Assembly (NCBI RefSeq): GCF_006385135.1
Contig: NZ_CP041025.1
Location: 3,007,501-3,071,500, forward strand
Direction of reading: 5' to 3'
Source of the DNA: Paremcibacter congregatus
Lineage (GTDB): Bacteria; Pseudomonadota; Alphaproteobacteria; Sphingomonadales; Emcibacteraceae
DNA: 64,000 nucleotides
Made by a program: the position numbers and the translations under genes. The notes under the pieces are model-generated. The model did no database searches. It had not been told where the DNA came from and saw nothing but the letters and a program-made list of their open reading frames with translations. This document shows positions 52,299 to 61,068 of this stretch, in pieces; the stretch's first letter is position 1, and every line of letters starts with the position of its first letter.

Positions 52299-53420
52299 TT
52301 AAGCCGCCTCATCGCTGTCTTTCTTCGATCCCAGCTTGGTGATGAAATAGTCCAGATTATCAGGATCAAATTCATCTTCACAATTGGTCAGCATCCGTTC
52401 CAGCATTCTTTGTTGGAAGCGGTCACGATCTTCACTGGCGCTGGTTTCCATATCTTTGGCCACATCAAGCGCGGCCTGCACGATCGGCAACATTTCCGGT
52501 GACAGGTTGCCTTCGCGGTAGATCGCCGCCAATCCCAGGCTGCCGCGATCATGAATAAGCTTGTAGGCATTACTCACCGGAATATTGCAGACTTTGGCGA
52601 GAGCGGCCTCGAAGAACACCAGGTCCCCCATACAAATCGCCCTGAAAATCAATGTCTCTGTCAAACGGCCATTGGCATGCAGCTGGTCTACGAGACGACG
52701 GACATCCATCACGTCGGCGCCATCGCCAAGCAAACTTACCGTCGCCCGCTCCCGCGCACTGAGAAACAGGTCCGTCACCATATCCGGCGTCATTTCATGA
52801 TGCGTGACCAGATGATCGCGAATCTTGTCAGAAACAAGAGAGACAAGACGTTCGGCGACATTAATCGGCAATTGCTTGCGTGTGGCGAGAGAATCACTCA
52901 CCGCTGCGACCTCACCATATTTGTCCATCACCTTCCCCATGGTCGCTTCCTGAAGGTCGGCGCCTTCATTCGACACCAGGGTGGCAATCACATCTTCATT
53001 ATCACTATTTTCAACAATCGTATCCGTCAGATCAGCAGACAGACTTTGCCGTTGCGCGATGGCCATCTGGCTATCCACCCCCTGGCTTTTCACGATTTCT
53101 TTTAAATCTTCGTCCGTCAAAACTTCTGAAAATTGCAGCATTGGCGCCGCAACCCCCACCACATCATTGGCCAGAGAAACGGCCACATCATGGGGAACAT
53201 CCGGGTTTTCCTTCAGACTGACAGACAAGGCCAACCGGACACGTTCTTCCGCGTCCCGCACCATGATCTTAAAAATATCCTCAGCGATTTTACGTTCAGA
53301 ATCACTCAGGCCGCCCGAATTAAAATGACCGCTCACCATCTTGGCGGCCTCTGCACGATTCTCCGGTGTCGGGTCATTGAGCAGCTTTTGAATATCGGAA
53401 CTTGTTAAATTTTCAGTCAT
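52299..53420 (-). CDS. DUF2336 domain-containing protein
   Basis: 373 residues from the ATG at 53420 (AAAGG upstream); the open frame extends 34 codons further but those look unlike protein. Repeated HEAT-like helices throughout (SERKIAEDIFKIMVRDAEER, DVAVSLANDVVGVAAPMLQF, LTDEDLKEIVKSQG), typical of DUF2336, an alphaproteobacterial family often encoded near motility and signalling genes. Function not established. Confidence 0.82.
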   Translation of the reverse strand: MTENLTSSDIQKLLNDPTPENRAEAAKMVSGHFNSGGLSDSERKIAEDIFKIMVRDAEERVRLALSVSLKENPDVPHDVAVSLANDVVGVAAPMLQFSEVLTDEDLKEIVKSQGVDSQMAIAQRQSLSADLTDTIVENSDNEDVIATLVSNEGADLQEATMGKVMDKYGEVAAVSDSLATRKQLPINVAERLVSLVSDKIRDHLVTHHEMTPDMVTDLFLSARERATVSLLGDGADVMDVRRLVDQLHANGRLTETLIFRAICMGDLVFFEAALAKVCNIPVSNAYKLIHDRGSLGLAAIYREGNLSPEMLPIVQAALDVAKDMETSASEDRDRFQQRMLERMLTNCEDEFDPDNLDYFITKLGSKKDSDEAA

Positions 53421-53640
53421 TAAATCTAGTGCCTTTACTTTCGACAATATTTTATTACGCCACCCTTTTTCACACAGGCCGACCCCCGCACAGAAGAACT
53501 TATCTTCACTTTGATGCCCCATTTTTCATAAAAGAGGTTAAACTGTCGTTAATTTACGCTATAACAGGCCACATAAATCATAAAAAGACGCATAAAATAG
53601 TCATAAACACATGATTGTCATTAAATCGTAGGGAATATAA

Positions 53641-55197
53641 ATGATAACAAAACTTAAAAAACTTATCATGGGGGTCGTCCTCTTCGCCGGACTAATCCCC
53701 TCTTCGGCCCATGCATTTGGCCTGGAGGAGTTTGACAAATCACTGAATGAATTCATCGAACCATTCACAACCCTTTATTCAAATACTGTATTTACCGCCG
53801 TTACCATCAATGGCCAGGATCTGCCCCTGATTGTGGTCTGGCTGGCCATGGGCAGTATTTTTTGTACATTTTATTTTAAATTTATAAACTTCCGTGGTTT
53901 TAAAACCGCTCTGAAAATCGTCCGCGGCGATTACACCAAAAAAGGTGATGCCGGGGAAGTCTCTCACTTTCAGGCCCTGACAGCTGCCCTGTCCGGCACA
54001 GTTGGCCTCGGCAATATCGGCGGTGTCGCCGTCGCGATCAGCCTGGGTGGGCCCGGCGCCACAGTCTGGATGATACTGGTGGGCCTGTTTGGCATGTCCG
54101 CCAAATTCGCAGAATGTACACTGGGGGTGAAATACCGCATTGTACATGAAGACGGGTCTGTATCCGGGGGACCCATGTATTATCTGAAAAATGGGTTTGC
54201 GGAAAAAGGCATGCCAAAACTGGGGCTCGGCCTTGCCATATTCTTTTCCATTTGCTGCGTATTCGCCTCTTTTGGCGGCGGCAACATCTTCCAGATCAGC
54301 CAGACCGTGCAACAATTCCAGATCGTTGCCGAAGGCCATACCAATTTCTTCGTCGATTACCGCTGGGCGTTTGGCCTGATCATTGCCACCATCGTCGGCC
54401 TTGTGATCATCGGCGGCATTCGCTCCATCGCTAATGTCACCTCCAAACTGGTTCCGGTCATGTGCATCTTTTACCTGCTTGCCGCGACCAGCATCCTGCT
54501 TGGTTACTATGAACAGGTCCCCGATGCCTTTATGTCCATCATTAATGGCGCCTTCACGCCGGAAGCCGGTTACGGTGGCCTGATCGGGGTGATGATCCAG
54601 GGCATGCGCCGGGCGACCTTCTCCAACGAAGCCGGTATCGGTTCGGCACCCATCGCCCATGCGGCGGTGAAAACCGACGAGCCTGCCACGGAAGGCCTGG
54701 TATCGCTTCTGGAGCCATTCATTGATACGGTTGTCGTCTGCACCATGACAGCCCTGGTGATCGTAATCACTGGCGTTTATCAGGATGGCACTAACCTGAG
54801 CGGTGTGAAACTGACGTCCGAAGCCTTCTCTTCTGTTTACAGTTGGTTCCCGATTGTGCTGGCCATTGCGGTATTGTTGTTTGCCATATCGACCATGATC
54901 ACCTGGTCATACTACGGCATCAAGGCCTGGACCTTCCTGTTCGGTGAAAGCAAAACCATGGAGATCACCTACAAGCTGCTCTTTTGCTGCGTCACGGTGA
55001 TCGGGGCGACAATGTCCCTGACCCAAGTGGTGAATTTCGCCGATGCGGCCAACTTCTCCATGGCCATTCCCAACATTATCGGCATCTTCGTGCTCGCCCC
55101 CGTGGTTGGGCAATGTCTTAAATCCTTTATGGGCAAGATTGACAGTGGCGAGATCAAGTCCAACCGGGAAATCGCCGCCGCAAAATCAGCGGAATAA
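53641..55197 (+). CDS. alanine/glycine:cation symporter (AGCS) family protein
   Basis: 518 residues with an N-terminal signal-like hydrophobic segment and about eleven membrane helices. Family signatures FQALTAALSGTVGLGNIGGV and GMRRATFSNEAGIGSAPIAH are present, with GGPMYYL between. Imports alanine or glycine with Na+. Monocistronic, closed by the hairpin at 55219. Confidence 0.95.
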   Translation: MITKLKKLIMGVVLFAGLIPSSAHAFGLEEFDKSLNEFIEPFTTLYSNTVFTAVTINGQDLPLIVVWLAMGSIFCTFYFKFINFRGFKTALKIVRGDYTKKGDAGEVSHFQALTAALSGTVGLGNIGGVAVAISLGGPGATVWMILVGLFGMSAKFAECTLGVKYRIVHEDGSVSGGPMYYLKNGFAEKGMPKLGLGLAIFFSICCVFASFGGGNIFQISQTVQQFQIVAEGHTNFFVDYRWAFGLIIATIVGLVIIGGIRSIANVTSKLVPVMCIFYLLAATSILLGYYEQVPDAFMSIINGAFTPEAGYGGLIGVMIQGMRRATFSNEAGIGSAPIAHAAVKTDEPATEGLVSLLEPFIDTVVVCTMTALVIVITGVYQDGTNLSGVKLTSEAFSSVYSWFPIVLAIAVLLFAISTMITWSYYGIKAWTFLFGESKTMEITYKLLFCCVTVIGATMSLTQVVNFADAANFSMAIPNIIGIFVLAPVVGQCLKSFMGKIDSGEIKSNREIAAAKSAE

Positions 55198-55218
55198 GGC
55201 TTTTGTACATATGATCGA

Positions 55219-55245
55219 AAAAGGATGCTTCGGCATCCTTTTTTT
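55219..55245 (+). terminator. terminator of the AGCS symporter gene
   Basis: AAAAGGATGC-TTCG-GCATCCTTTT with a stable TTCG tetraloop, then T-run. Confidence 0.92.
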
Positions 55246-55469
55246 ATGGCTTCTCTCCTCCGCCGCATATCATCCCCTGCCGTGCATTAACCCTTGGTTC
55301 ATCCCTGTTCGGGTACAAAGACAAAAGAGTGTGACTATTTCTTCACTTTTCAGCATCAGGGACAAACAAGACTTGAAATCTGCCCCTGATCAGGTACAAG
55401 TTGGGGATAATTATAAGGGTTGGGAATTTCAGGCTTAGTAGAATTGTTGGATTATAGAAGGATAAATTG

Positions 55470-55850
55470 ATGAAAAAGATATTTTTAATGCTCTCCGTAT
55501 CAGTTTTGGCGGCCACGTCATTTGCGGCCACATCATTTGCTGATGGTGATGCCGATAAAGGCAAGAAAGTATTTAAAAAATGTAAAGCCTGCCACAGCGT
55601 GGATCAGGGTGGAAAGCACCGTGTCGGCCCGAACCTGTTTAATGTCTTCGGGGCGAAAGCCGGCCATAAAGACGGCTATAAATATTCGTCCGCCATGGCA
55701 GACTCCGGTTTGACATGGGATGAAGCAACACTGGATGCCTACCTGAAAAAACCAAAGGATGTGATCAAAGGTACGAAAATGACCTTCGCCGGCCTTAAAA
55801 AAGACAAACAACGGGCCAATGTTATTGCATATCTTAAAACGCTGCAGTAG
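55470..55850 (+). CDS. cytochrome c2-type class I c-type cytochrome
   Basis: 126 residues from the ATG at 55470 with AAGGA upstream (TTG at 55467 is in frame). Signal peptide to TSFA (about residue 23), haem site [25 protein letters not shown], and KGTKMTFAG with the axial Met. A mobile periplasmic electron carrier. Monocistronic with its own terminator. Confidence 0.95.
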   Translation: MKKIFLMLSVSVLAATSFAATSFADGDADKGKKVFKKCKACHSVDQGGKHRVGPNLFNVFGAKAGHKDGYKYSSAMADSGLTWDEATLDAYLKKPKDVIKGTKMTFAGLKKDKQRANVIAYLKTLQ

Positions 55851-55872
55851 TTCTGCCCTTTACATGACAGGG

Positions 55873-55908
55873 AAAGCACCGGCGTCGAGAGGGCCCGGTG
55901 CTTTTTTT
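55873..55908 (+). terminator. terminator of the cytochrome c2 gene
   Basis: AAAGCACCGG / CCGGTGCTTT stem, 12-base loop, T-run of seven. Confidence 0.92.
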
Positions 55909-56022
55909 ATGCAATCCCTCTCTGCTGCATCTTGAAAATTAACCGAAAGGTTATAAATCTATGGAACGATCCCTTTCTGTAGGCAACCAGCCTCACCGGA
56001 TTAGACGACTTAACTGGATAAA

Positions 56023-56796
56023 ATGACTATGCAACATAATGCGCCCCGAACCGCCAAGACCCGTACCGTAGCTCTTGCCCGCCAGAAAAAGGCCAATCGC
56101 ATCATGATGACCGCCTTATCAGCTGTCGTACTGTTGACGACACTCTTCTGGAGCCAAAGCCTCTGGGCCGCAGACAACAAGGCGCCGATCAATGAAGACC
56201 CCGCCCTGCAAAAACAGGCGGCAAGCTTTATCCAGACATTGGCCGATCGCGCCCTGACCAGTCTGGGCACCGCCGAATTTAGCCTCACCGATCAGGAGGT
56301 CCGCTTTCGCGAGATTCTCACCGACGGGTTTGATGTCAACTATATTGGCCGCATTTCACTGGGGCGCCACAAAAAAGCCGCCAGCAACGACCAGGTTACC
56401 GCCTATCAAAACCTGTTCCCGGAATATCTGGTAAAGGTCTATACCAGTCGTCTGACAAAACTCGACACCCAGGAGGTTCGCACAGGCGATGTCTTGCCTA
56501 AAGGTAAGATCGATATGTATGTGCGCACGAAGGTCATCAACGCTGACGGTAAGTCTTATGACGTCGATTGGCGTGTACGCCCTGCCCCTAACGCCGACAA
56601 CTCAGGCGCCTATGATTTCAAGATCATTGATGTCAAAATTGAAGGCATCAGCATGGCTCGCACCCAACGGGATGATTTCACGGCCCGTATTACCGAAAGC
56701 GGCATGACCGGACTGATTGCATTTATGCAGGCCATTGTCGACGGCACCGCAACGCCACAAACTGCAAAAGTAGAATCCGAAGCCACGACAAACTAG
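56023..56796 (+). CDS. MlaC/Ttg2D-family phospholipid-binding protein
   Basis: 257 residues. Signal/anchor about 28-49 (LSAVVLLTTLFWSQSLWAAD), then the MlaC fold: QTLADRALTSLGTAEFSLTD, FREILTDGFDVNYIGRISLG, YQNLFPEYLVKVYTSRLTKL, IIDVKIEGISMARTQRDDFT. Periplasmic shuttle of phospholipid between outer-membrane MlaA and the inner-membrane MlaFEDB complex. No other mla gene is present here. Confidence 0.9.
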   Translation: MTMQHNAPRTAKTRTVALARQKKANRIMMTALSAVVLLTTLFWSQSLWAADNKAPINEDPALQKQAASFIQTLADRALTSLGTAEFSLTDQEVRFREILTDGFDVNYIGRISLGRHKKAASNDQVTAYQNLFPEYLVKVYTSRLTKLDTQEVRTGDVLPKGKIDMYVRTKVINADGKSYDVDWRVRPAPNADNSGAYDFKIIDVKIEGISMARTQRDDFTARITESGMTGLIAFMQAIVDGTATPQTAKVESEATTN

Positions 56797-57047
56797 TTTC
56801 ACGACGCGGCCCCCTTGCCCCGTATCATGCCTCTTTCCTGCCCCCTTCGGGCGGGAATGCACCACGCCTTTTCCCTTTCGCGCGATAATTTGGATTTTAT
56901 TCATATATATGGCTTATTGATATATTGCGGTTTTTACGATTAGACGATATGTAAGGGCCATATGGCGTGATTCTATTAATTTTGTTCAGCCGGTGACCGA
57001 AAATCTCCACACCGGGGGGCAGATCATTCTACTGGAAAGGTTGAATA

Positions 57048-57269
57048 ATGGCTGAAAATCTATTGCATCTTGTGTTTGGTGGCAAAGTCGCTGACCCGCA
57101 AACACTGGATTTCGTCGATGTCGAAGATCTGGATATTGTCGGCATTTTCCCCAATTACAAAACGGCCTTCGACGCCTGGAAAGGCGCCAGTCAGGCCAAT
57201 GTTGATGATGCGATGACGAAATATGTCGTGGTGCATTTACACCGTTTTATGGAACCGGAAAAACAGTAA
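57048..57269 (+). CDS. DUF4170 domain-containing protein
   Basis: 73 residues, compact alpha/beta: HLVFGGKVADPQTLDFVDVE, DIVGIFPNYKTAFDAWKGAS, KYVVVHLHRFMEP. Alphaproteobacterial family of unknown role, typically this length. AAAGG precedes the ATG. Confidence 0.88.
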   Translation: MAENLLHLVFGGKVADPQTLDFVDVEDLDIVGIFPNYKTAFDAWKGASQANVDDAMTKYVVVHLHRFMEPEKQ

Positions 57270-57331
57270 TCTACCTGCATGACCCCTCGTGAGAATTTCC
57301 GGCGCCTGAAAAGGGCCGCCGAGGCGACCCG

Positions 57332-57517
57332 TTAGTTGAAGTAGCTGTCGATTTCCTGAGTAATGGCGCCTGTATCATAGGTGTAAACACCAATACGGCT
57401 GTGTAAAATCGAATAGGCCTCTGTACGGTCCTTAGGGCCAATATGCTTAAGAAGCACACGGGCGACCCGCCGGGTTGTCTCGCTATCATGCAAAAGCGTT
57501 GATACGATACATGTCAT
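57332..57517 (-). CDS. small protein of unknown function
   Basis: 61 residues with a strong ribosome site (AAGGAG seven to eight bases before the ATG). MTCIVSTLLHDSETTRRVAR, then RTEAYSILHSRIGVYTYDTG. No family recognised. It converges with the DUF4170 gene. Confidence 0.6.
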   Translation of the reverse strand: MTCIVSTLLHDSETTRRVARVLLKHIGPKDRTEAYSILHSRIGVYTYDTGAITQEIDSYFN

Positions 57518-57699
57518 AGTTTATATCTCCTTCTTCTTTCTTCAGGATACTCATCATTGAGTGGCCTCTTGATAGACCCGTTCTATTGCATGAGTATGAC
57601 ATCAAGGTGTCGCCCCAATGATATTACCAAACACTTAAGTAATACAGATATTTGCCTCGCAGGCCGCAATGGATTAAACTGACGAAAAAAGGGTTAGGG

Positions 57700-58260
57700 A
57701 TGACAAATAGAAGAAAAAGCAGAACTAAATTTGCCATACTGGGATTCTTGGCCAGCAAACCCCGTTCCGGTTATGACCTTAAAAAGGCCATCGAGAAAAG
57801 CATCGGCTTTTTCTGGAGCGAAAGTTATGGCCAGATTTACCCCATCCTGTCACAGCTGGTGAAAGAAGGCCACGCCATCAAGTTGCCGATTGACGAGACT
57901 TCCGGCCGCAAGCGCCAACAATATGCCATTACGGATGCCGGCATTGAAGAATTAAAGGACTGGATCGAAAAGGCCGCCGAGCCCCAGACCTACCGTAATG
58001 AACTGCTGCTCAAGATTTTCTTCGGCCACCAGGCCGACCCGGACGCCAGCCGCAAACATCTGGAAGAATTCAAGACCCAGCAAAAAGAACTTAACGAAAC
58101 CTTCAAAGGATTTCAAAGCACCCTGCCTGATATGAAAGACCAGCCGCTTAATCATTATGTCTACCTTCAGGCGACGATTAATTACGGTATCCTCATGACA
58201 GAGGCCAGCCTGAAATGGGCCAATGATACCCTTCGGATGATCAACAGGGCCAAAAGCTGA
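57700..58260 (+). CDS. PadR-family transcriptional regulator
   Basis: 186 residues from the ATG at 57700; the 16 codons upstream in frame look non-coding. Winged helix at the N-terminus (KFAILGFLASKPRSGYDLKK, SESYGQIYPILSQLVKEGHA) and a C-terminal dimerisation helix domain of the Vir_act_alpha_C type (GHQADPDASRKHLEEFKTQQ). Regulated target not evident; neighbours are divergent or convergent. Confidence 0.92.
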   Translation: MTNRRKSRTKFAILGFLASKPRSGYDLKKAIEKSIGFFWSESYGQIYPILSQLVKEGHAIKLPIDETSGRKRQQYAITDAGIEELKDWIEKAAEPQTYRNELLLKIFFGHQADPDASRKHLEEFKTQQKELNETFKGFQSTLPDMKDQPLNHYVYLQATINYGILMTEASLKWANDTLRMINRAKS

Positions 58261-58280
58261 CCCCTTCCCCCTACGACACA

Positions 58281-58314
58281 AAAAAGCCCCCCTGCGATCT
58301 GCAGCGGGGCTTTT
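58281..58314. terminator. bidirectional terminator between padR-like and phoH genes
   Basis: AAAAGCCCCCCTGC / GCAGCGGGGCTTTT stem (small bulge) with T-runs on both strands. Confidence 0.88.
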
Positions 58315-58336
58315 CCGACTTAGAATAAAATGACCG

Positions 58337-59101
58337 TCAGATCACCGTCAACATGGCCGCCACCAACGCATGGCGCACGATGTCCTGTTCTTCAAGCCGG
58401 ATGACCGAAATATCATCCAGCGTATCCAGCCGACTGGCGATATCTCTCAACCCTGACAAACCTTCCAGCAGGTCCGACTGATCCGGGTCACCGGTCATCA
58501 CCATCGTTGACTGCCATCCCAACCGGGTCAGCAACATCTTCAGCTGGCCATAGGTGCAGTTCTGGGCCTCGTCAACCACCACATAGGCGTTGTTCAGGGT
58601 CCGGCCCCGCATATAGGCAATCGGGGCAATTTCAATGGTTCCGTCCTGAAGGTATTTCTTCAGATTACGCAATCCCATACGATCACTGAGACAATCATAA
58701 AGCGGGCGCAGATAAGGCGCCAGTTTCTCATCAAGCGCCCCAGGCAGGTAGCCAAGGTTCTCCCCGGCCTCAACCGCGGGCCGTGACAAAAGGATACGGG
58801 ACACCTGCCCCGACTCCAGCGCCTCGACCGCCTTGGCGACGGCGACATAGGTCTTGCCCGTCCCCGCCGGCCCCACCGCCAGAACCACATTGTGGGCGTC
58901 GATGGCTTCGATCAGGCGGGCCTGATTGTCATTTTGCGGTTTGATCCTGCGGCTGTATTTCTGCGCCCGTGGCTCGGCGTCACTGCTTTGCAAGGGGTCC
59001 CATGAATTTTCCCGATAGAGCGAGCGGATATTCGACGTATGAATATTCGGGTTATGTGTGCTGTCCTGATGTGTTTTGGTCCGTCTTGATTTCTTACCCA
59101 T
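58337..59101 (-). CDS. PhoH-family ATPase
   Basis: 254 residues. Walker A GPAGTGKT at residues 77-84, LSRPAVEAGENLGYLPGALD, Walker B VVVDEAQNCT, GDPDQSDL. The short basic N-terminus MGKKSRRTKT is typical of the PhoH2-less bacterial type. RNA-related helicase/ATPase of uncertain role. A structured minus-strand RNA with a terminator lies immediately upstream. Confidence 0.92.
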   Translation of the reverse strand: MGKKSRRTKTHQDSTHNPNIHTSNIRSLYRENSWDPLQSSDAEPRAQKYSRRIKPQNDNQARLIEAIDAHNVVLAVGPAGTGKTYVAVAKAVEALESGQVSRILLSRPAVEAGENLGYLPGALDEKLAPYLRPLYDCLSDRMGLRNLKKYLQDGTIEIAPIAYMRGRTLNNAYVVVDEAQNCTYGQLKMLLTRLGWQSTMVMTGDPDQSDLLEGLSGLRDIASRLDTLDDISVIRLEEQDIVRHALVAAMLTVI

Positions 59102-59132
59102 GAGATGCTCCTGTTGTGGTGAAGGCTAGAAC

Positions 59133-59166
59133 AAAAAACGCCCCCCGGAAATACCGGGAGGCGTTT
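59133..59166 (-). terminator. intrinsic terminator upstream of phoH
   Basis: GC-rich stem AACGCC(T)CCCGG / CCGG(G)GGGCGTT with a four- to five-base loop and six T on the minus strand. No gene on this strand ends nearby: ompW stops 215 bases upstream. Confidence 0.82.
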
Positions 59167-59284
59167 GGAGAACAATAGCAACAAAGGAACTTGCAGGTTC
59201 TAAGGTGAGCTTAGAAGAACACGCTCGCGGCGGCCTGTTTCGAGTCACTCTGACAAATTCCCTTCGTTATTAAGAAGAAATAGC
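59133..59284 (-). ncRNA. candidate small RNA upstream of phoH
   Basis: On the minus strand a promoter-like pair (TTGCAA at 59313-59318 and TACACT at 59291-59296, 16-base spacer) is followed by about 150 bases with no credible gene. These bases contain an imperfect hairpin (GTTCTTCTAAG ... CTTAGAAC) and a second one (GAACCTGCAAGTTC), and end in a strong terminator (AAACGCCTCCCGG ... CCGGGGGGCGTTTTTT at 59133-59166). A leader for phoH is the alternative, but the terminator would have to be bypassed. Confidence 0.4.
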
Positions 59285-59290
59285 CATATC

Positions 59291-59318
59291 AGTGTACGCC
59301 AAAAAAGACCGATTGCAA
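59291..59318 (-). promoter_or_regulatory. candidate sigma-70 promoter for the small RNA
   Basis: TTGCAA-N16-TACACT on the minus strand; four of six consensus matches in each hexamer. Confidence 0.35.
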
Positions 59319-59381
59319 ATAAAATATTCCTATGTCACGGGGCCGTCATCCCTGTTCACAGGGATGACTTAACCGGGAAGA

Positions 59382-60017
59382 TCAGAAGGTATAACCAACC
59401 CCGAAACCCAGAACCCAGGGGTGAATGTTAACATCGGCGGTAACCGCACCACCGTTGATGCTGACATCAGTATCGAGCCAGATTTTCTTGACGTCGACGT
59501 TCACAGACCATTTTTCGTCAATCTTGAAATCAACCCCGGCCTGAAGTGCCAGACCAAAACTGTCTTTAAGATTGATATCCGTGATCGCCCCGCCGGCAGC
59601 ATTCTCATTATAGAAGAAAGTGTAATTCACACCTGCGCCAACATAAGGACTGATATCTCCTTTTGGGTTAAAGTGATATTGCAGTGTCACTGTTGGCGGC
59701 AACAGCATGACATTGCCCAAGTCGGCGCTGGCGCCAAGCGCTGTATCAATCCCTGTGGCATAATGTTTTGTTGTCGCCAGGATCAATTCCACCCCGATGT
59801 TGTCGGTCATGAAATATGTGAAGTCCAGTTCCGGAACAATGTCATTGTTCAGGCCGACCGTTCCGCCGATAGAAGTTGTCGCACTTTCATCCGGCATGAC
59901 ATATATCGCCCGGGCGCGCATCAGCAGATCGCCCGCTTCTTTGGCAAAAGACACCGCTGGCATGGCAGCAGCAATTAAAGCGGCCAGACTTACAGTTTTT
60001 AACAGGGTGGTTTTCAT
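59382..60017 (-). CDS. OmpW-family outer membrane protein
   Basis: 211 residues. Signal peptide (about 1-25, ending SFA), beta-barrel strands with the OmpW pattern GDLLMRARAIYVMPDESA, PELDFTYFMTDNIGVELIL, LLPPTVTLQYHFNPKG, PYVGAGVNYTFFYNE and the terminal GFGVGYTF (C-terminal Phe). An eight-stranded barrel thought to pass small hydrophobic molecules. Monocistronic; a GTCATCCCTG / CAGGGATGAC hairpin follows at about 59344-59369. Confidence 0.94.
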   Translation of the reverse strand: MKTTLLKTVSLAALIAAAMPAVSFAKEAGDLLMRARAIYVMPDESATTSIGGTVGLNNDIVPELDFTYFMTDNIGVELILATTKHYATGIDTALGASADLGNVMLLPPTVTLQYHFNPKGDISPYVGAGVNYTFFYNENAAGGAITDINLKDSFGLALQAGVDFKIDEKWSVNVDVKKIWLDTDVSINGGAVTADVNIHPWVLGFGVGYTF

Positions 60018-60227
60018 TTTCGTTTCCTCTTTCTAGGTGGTTACAAGAAAACATTTAAGCCGTTAAACCACCCCCGACTTTGACATGCATCAAGAAAAAA
60101 CAAAGTTTGCCTTTCCCGGCAATCGCCCTGTGAAAATTACTGACCAGGGGAATTTTTCCCTACCCAACGGCTGCAAACACAGGTATTTAAGAGATAACAA
60201 TCACCAACCTTAAAAGGGAGCATGCCA

Positions 60228-60476
60228 ATGGCGTCTCTTAATGACATGACCCTGACCACAATCCGCCAGGACCTGGAAAAGCTCAGCGGTGAAATGCTGA
60301 CCCTGATCCAGAAATATAATCTTGATGCCACCAGTTCACTGGACATCATATCCACCGCCCGGCAAAAAATAACCGACCCTAAGGATTACGTGCGGTTTCT
60401 TGAATTGTCTTTGGAAGGTCGCATATTGGGGGAAGCCGCAACCGCCCTGGAAGAGGCCACGGTTAAAGACGACTAG
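60228..60476 (+). CDS. small conserved-looking protein of unknown function
   Basis: 82 residues from the ATG at 60228 (GGGAG seven bases upstream; the ATG at 60222 is too close to it). Helical: RQDLEKLSGEMLTLIQKYNL, ISTARQKITDPKDYVRFLEL. No family recognised. Converges with the gamma-carbonic anhydrase gene with one base between the stops. Confidence 0.62.
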   Translation: MASLNDMTLTTIRQDLEKLSGEMLTLIQKYNLDATSSLDIISTARQKITDPKDYVRFLELSLEGRILGEAATALEEATVKDD

Positions 60477-60477
60477 A

Positions 60478-61035
60478 TTATCCCAGATAGTCTTTCAGGT
60501 ATTGAGCCGCCAATTGCTGATATCCAACGACGCCTTCCTGCATACCTGCAATGGCCTTGTCATCCAGGTCACGGATTTTCTTCGCCGGACGCCCGACCCA
60601 TAATTCACGCGAAGCCACCCGCTTGCCAGGACTGAGTAACGCCCCGGCCGCGACCATGCCTTCGCTTTCGATCACGCCCCCGTCCATGGTCACCGCCCCC
60701 AGACCCACAAAGCCCCGATCTTCAATGATCGTGCCATGTATCATGGCGGAATGCCCGATCAGAACATCTTCCCCGATCAGGGTCGCCGCCCCGCCGCCTT
60801 CCACATGAACGACAGTATTATCCTGAATATTACTGCCGGCGCCGACGCGGATTTTATTAACATCCCCCCGCAAGACACAATTAAACCAGATACTGGCCTT
60901 GGCGCCGATATGTACATCCCCGATAATGCGGGCGCCAGGGGCGATATATGCTCCCTCGGCCAGGGTAGGCCAGATGCCGTTGAAAGGATACAGTTTGCCG
61001 CCACCCGGGGCGATTCGAAATGTCTCATGCGTCAT
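60478..61035 (-). CDS. gamma-carbonic anhydrase family protein
   Basis: 185 residues from the ATG at 61035 (AAAGGGA six bases upstream). Left-handed beta-helix hexapeptide repeats, with putative zinc ligands His in NTVVHVEG and in GHSAMIHG, and the RGDVNKIRVG loop. Trimer; reversible CO2 hydration or a related role. argC lies 34 bases upstream on the same strand and is probably cotranscribed. Confidence 0.92.
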   Translation of the reverse strand: MTHETFRIAPGGGKLYPFNGIWPTLAEGAYIAPGARIIGDVHIGAKASIWFNCVLRGDVNKIRVGAGSNIQDNTVVHVEGGGAATLIGEDVLIGHSAMIHGTIIEDRGFVGLGAVTMDGGVIESEGMVAAGALLSPGKRVASRELWVGRPAKKIRDLDDKAIAGMQEGVVGYQQLAAQYLKDYLG

Positions 61036-61068
61036 GCAATATCCCTTTCCTGTCATCTGCGGTGAAAA

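Noticed and set aside
55043-55438. 131-codon plus-strand frame at the AGCS gene end
   Set aside because: Begins inside the symporter gene in another frame and runs across its terminator hairpin.
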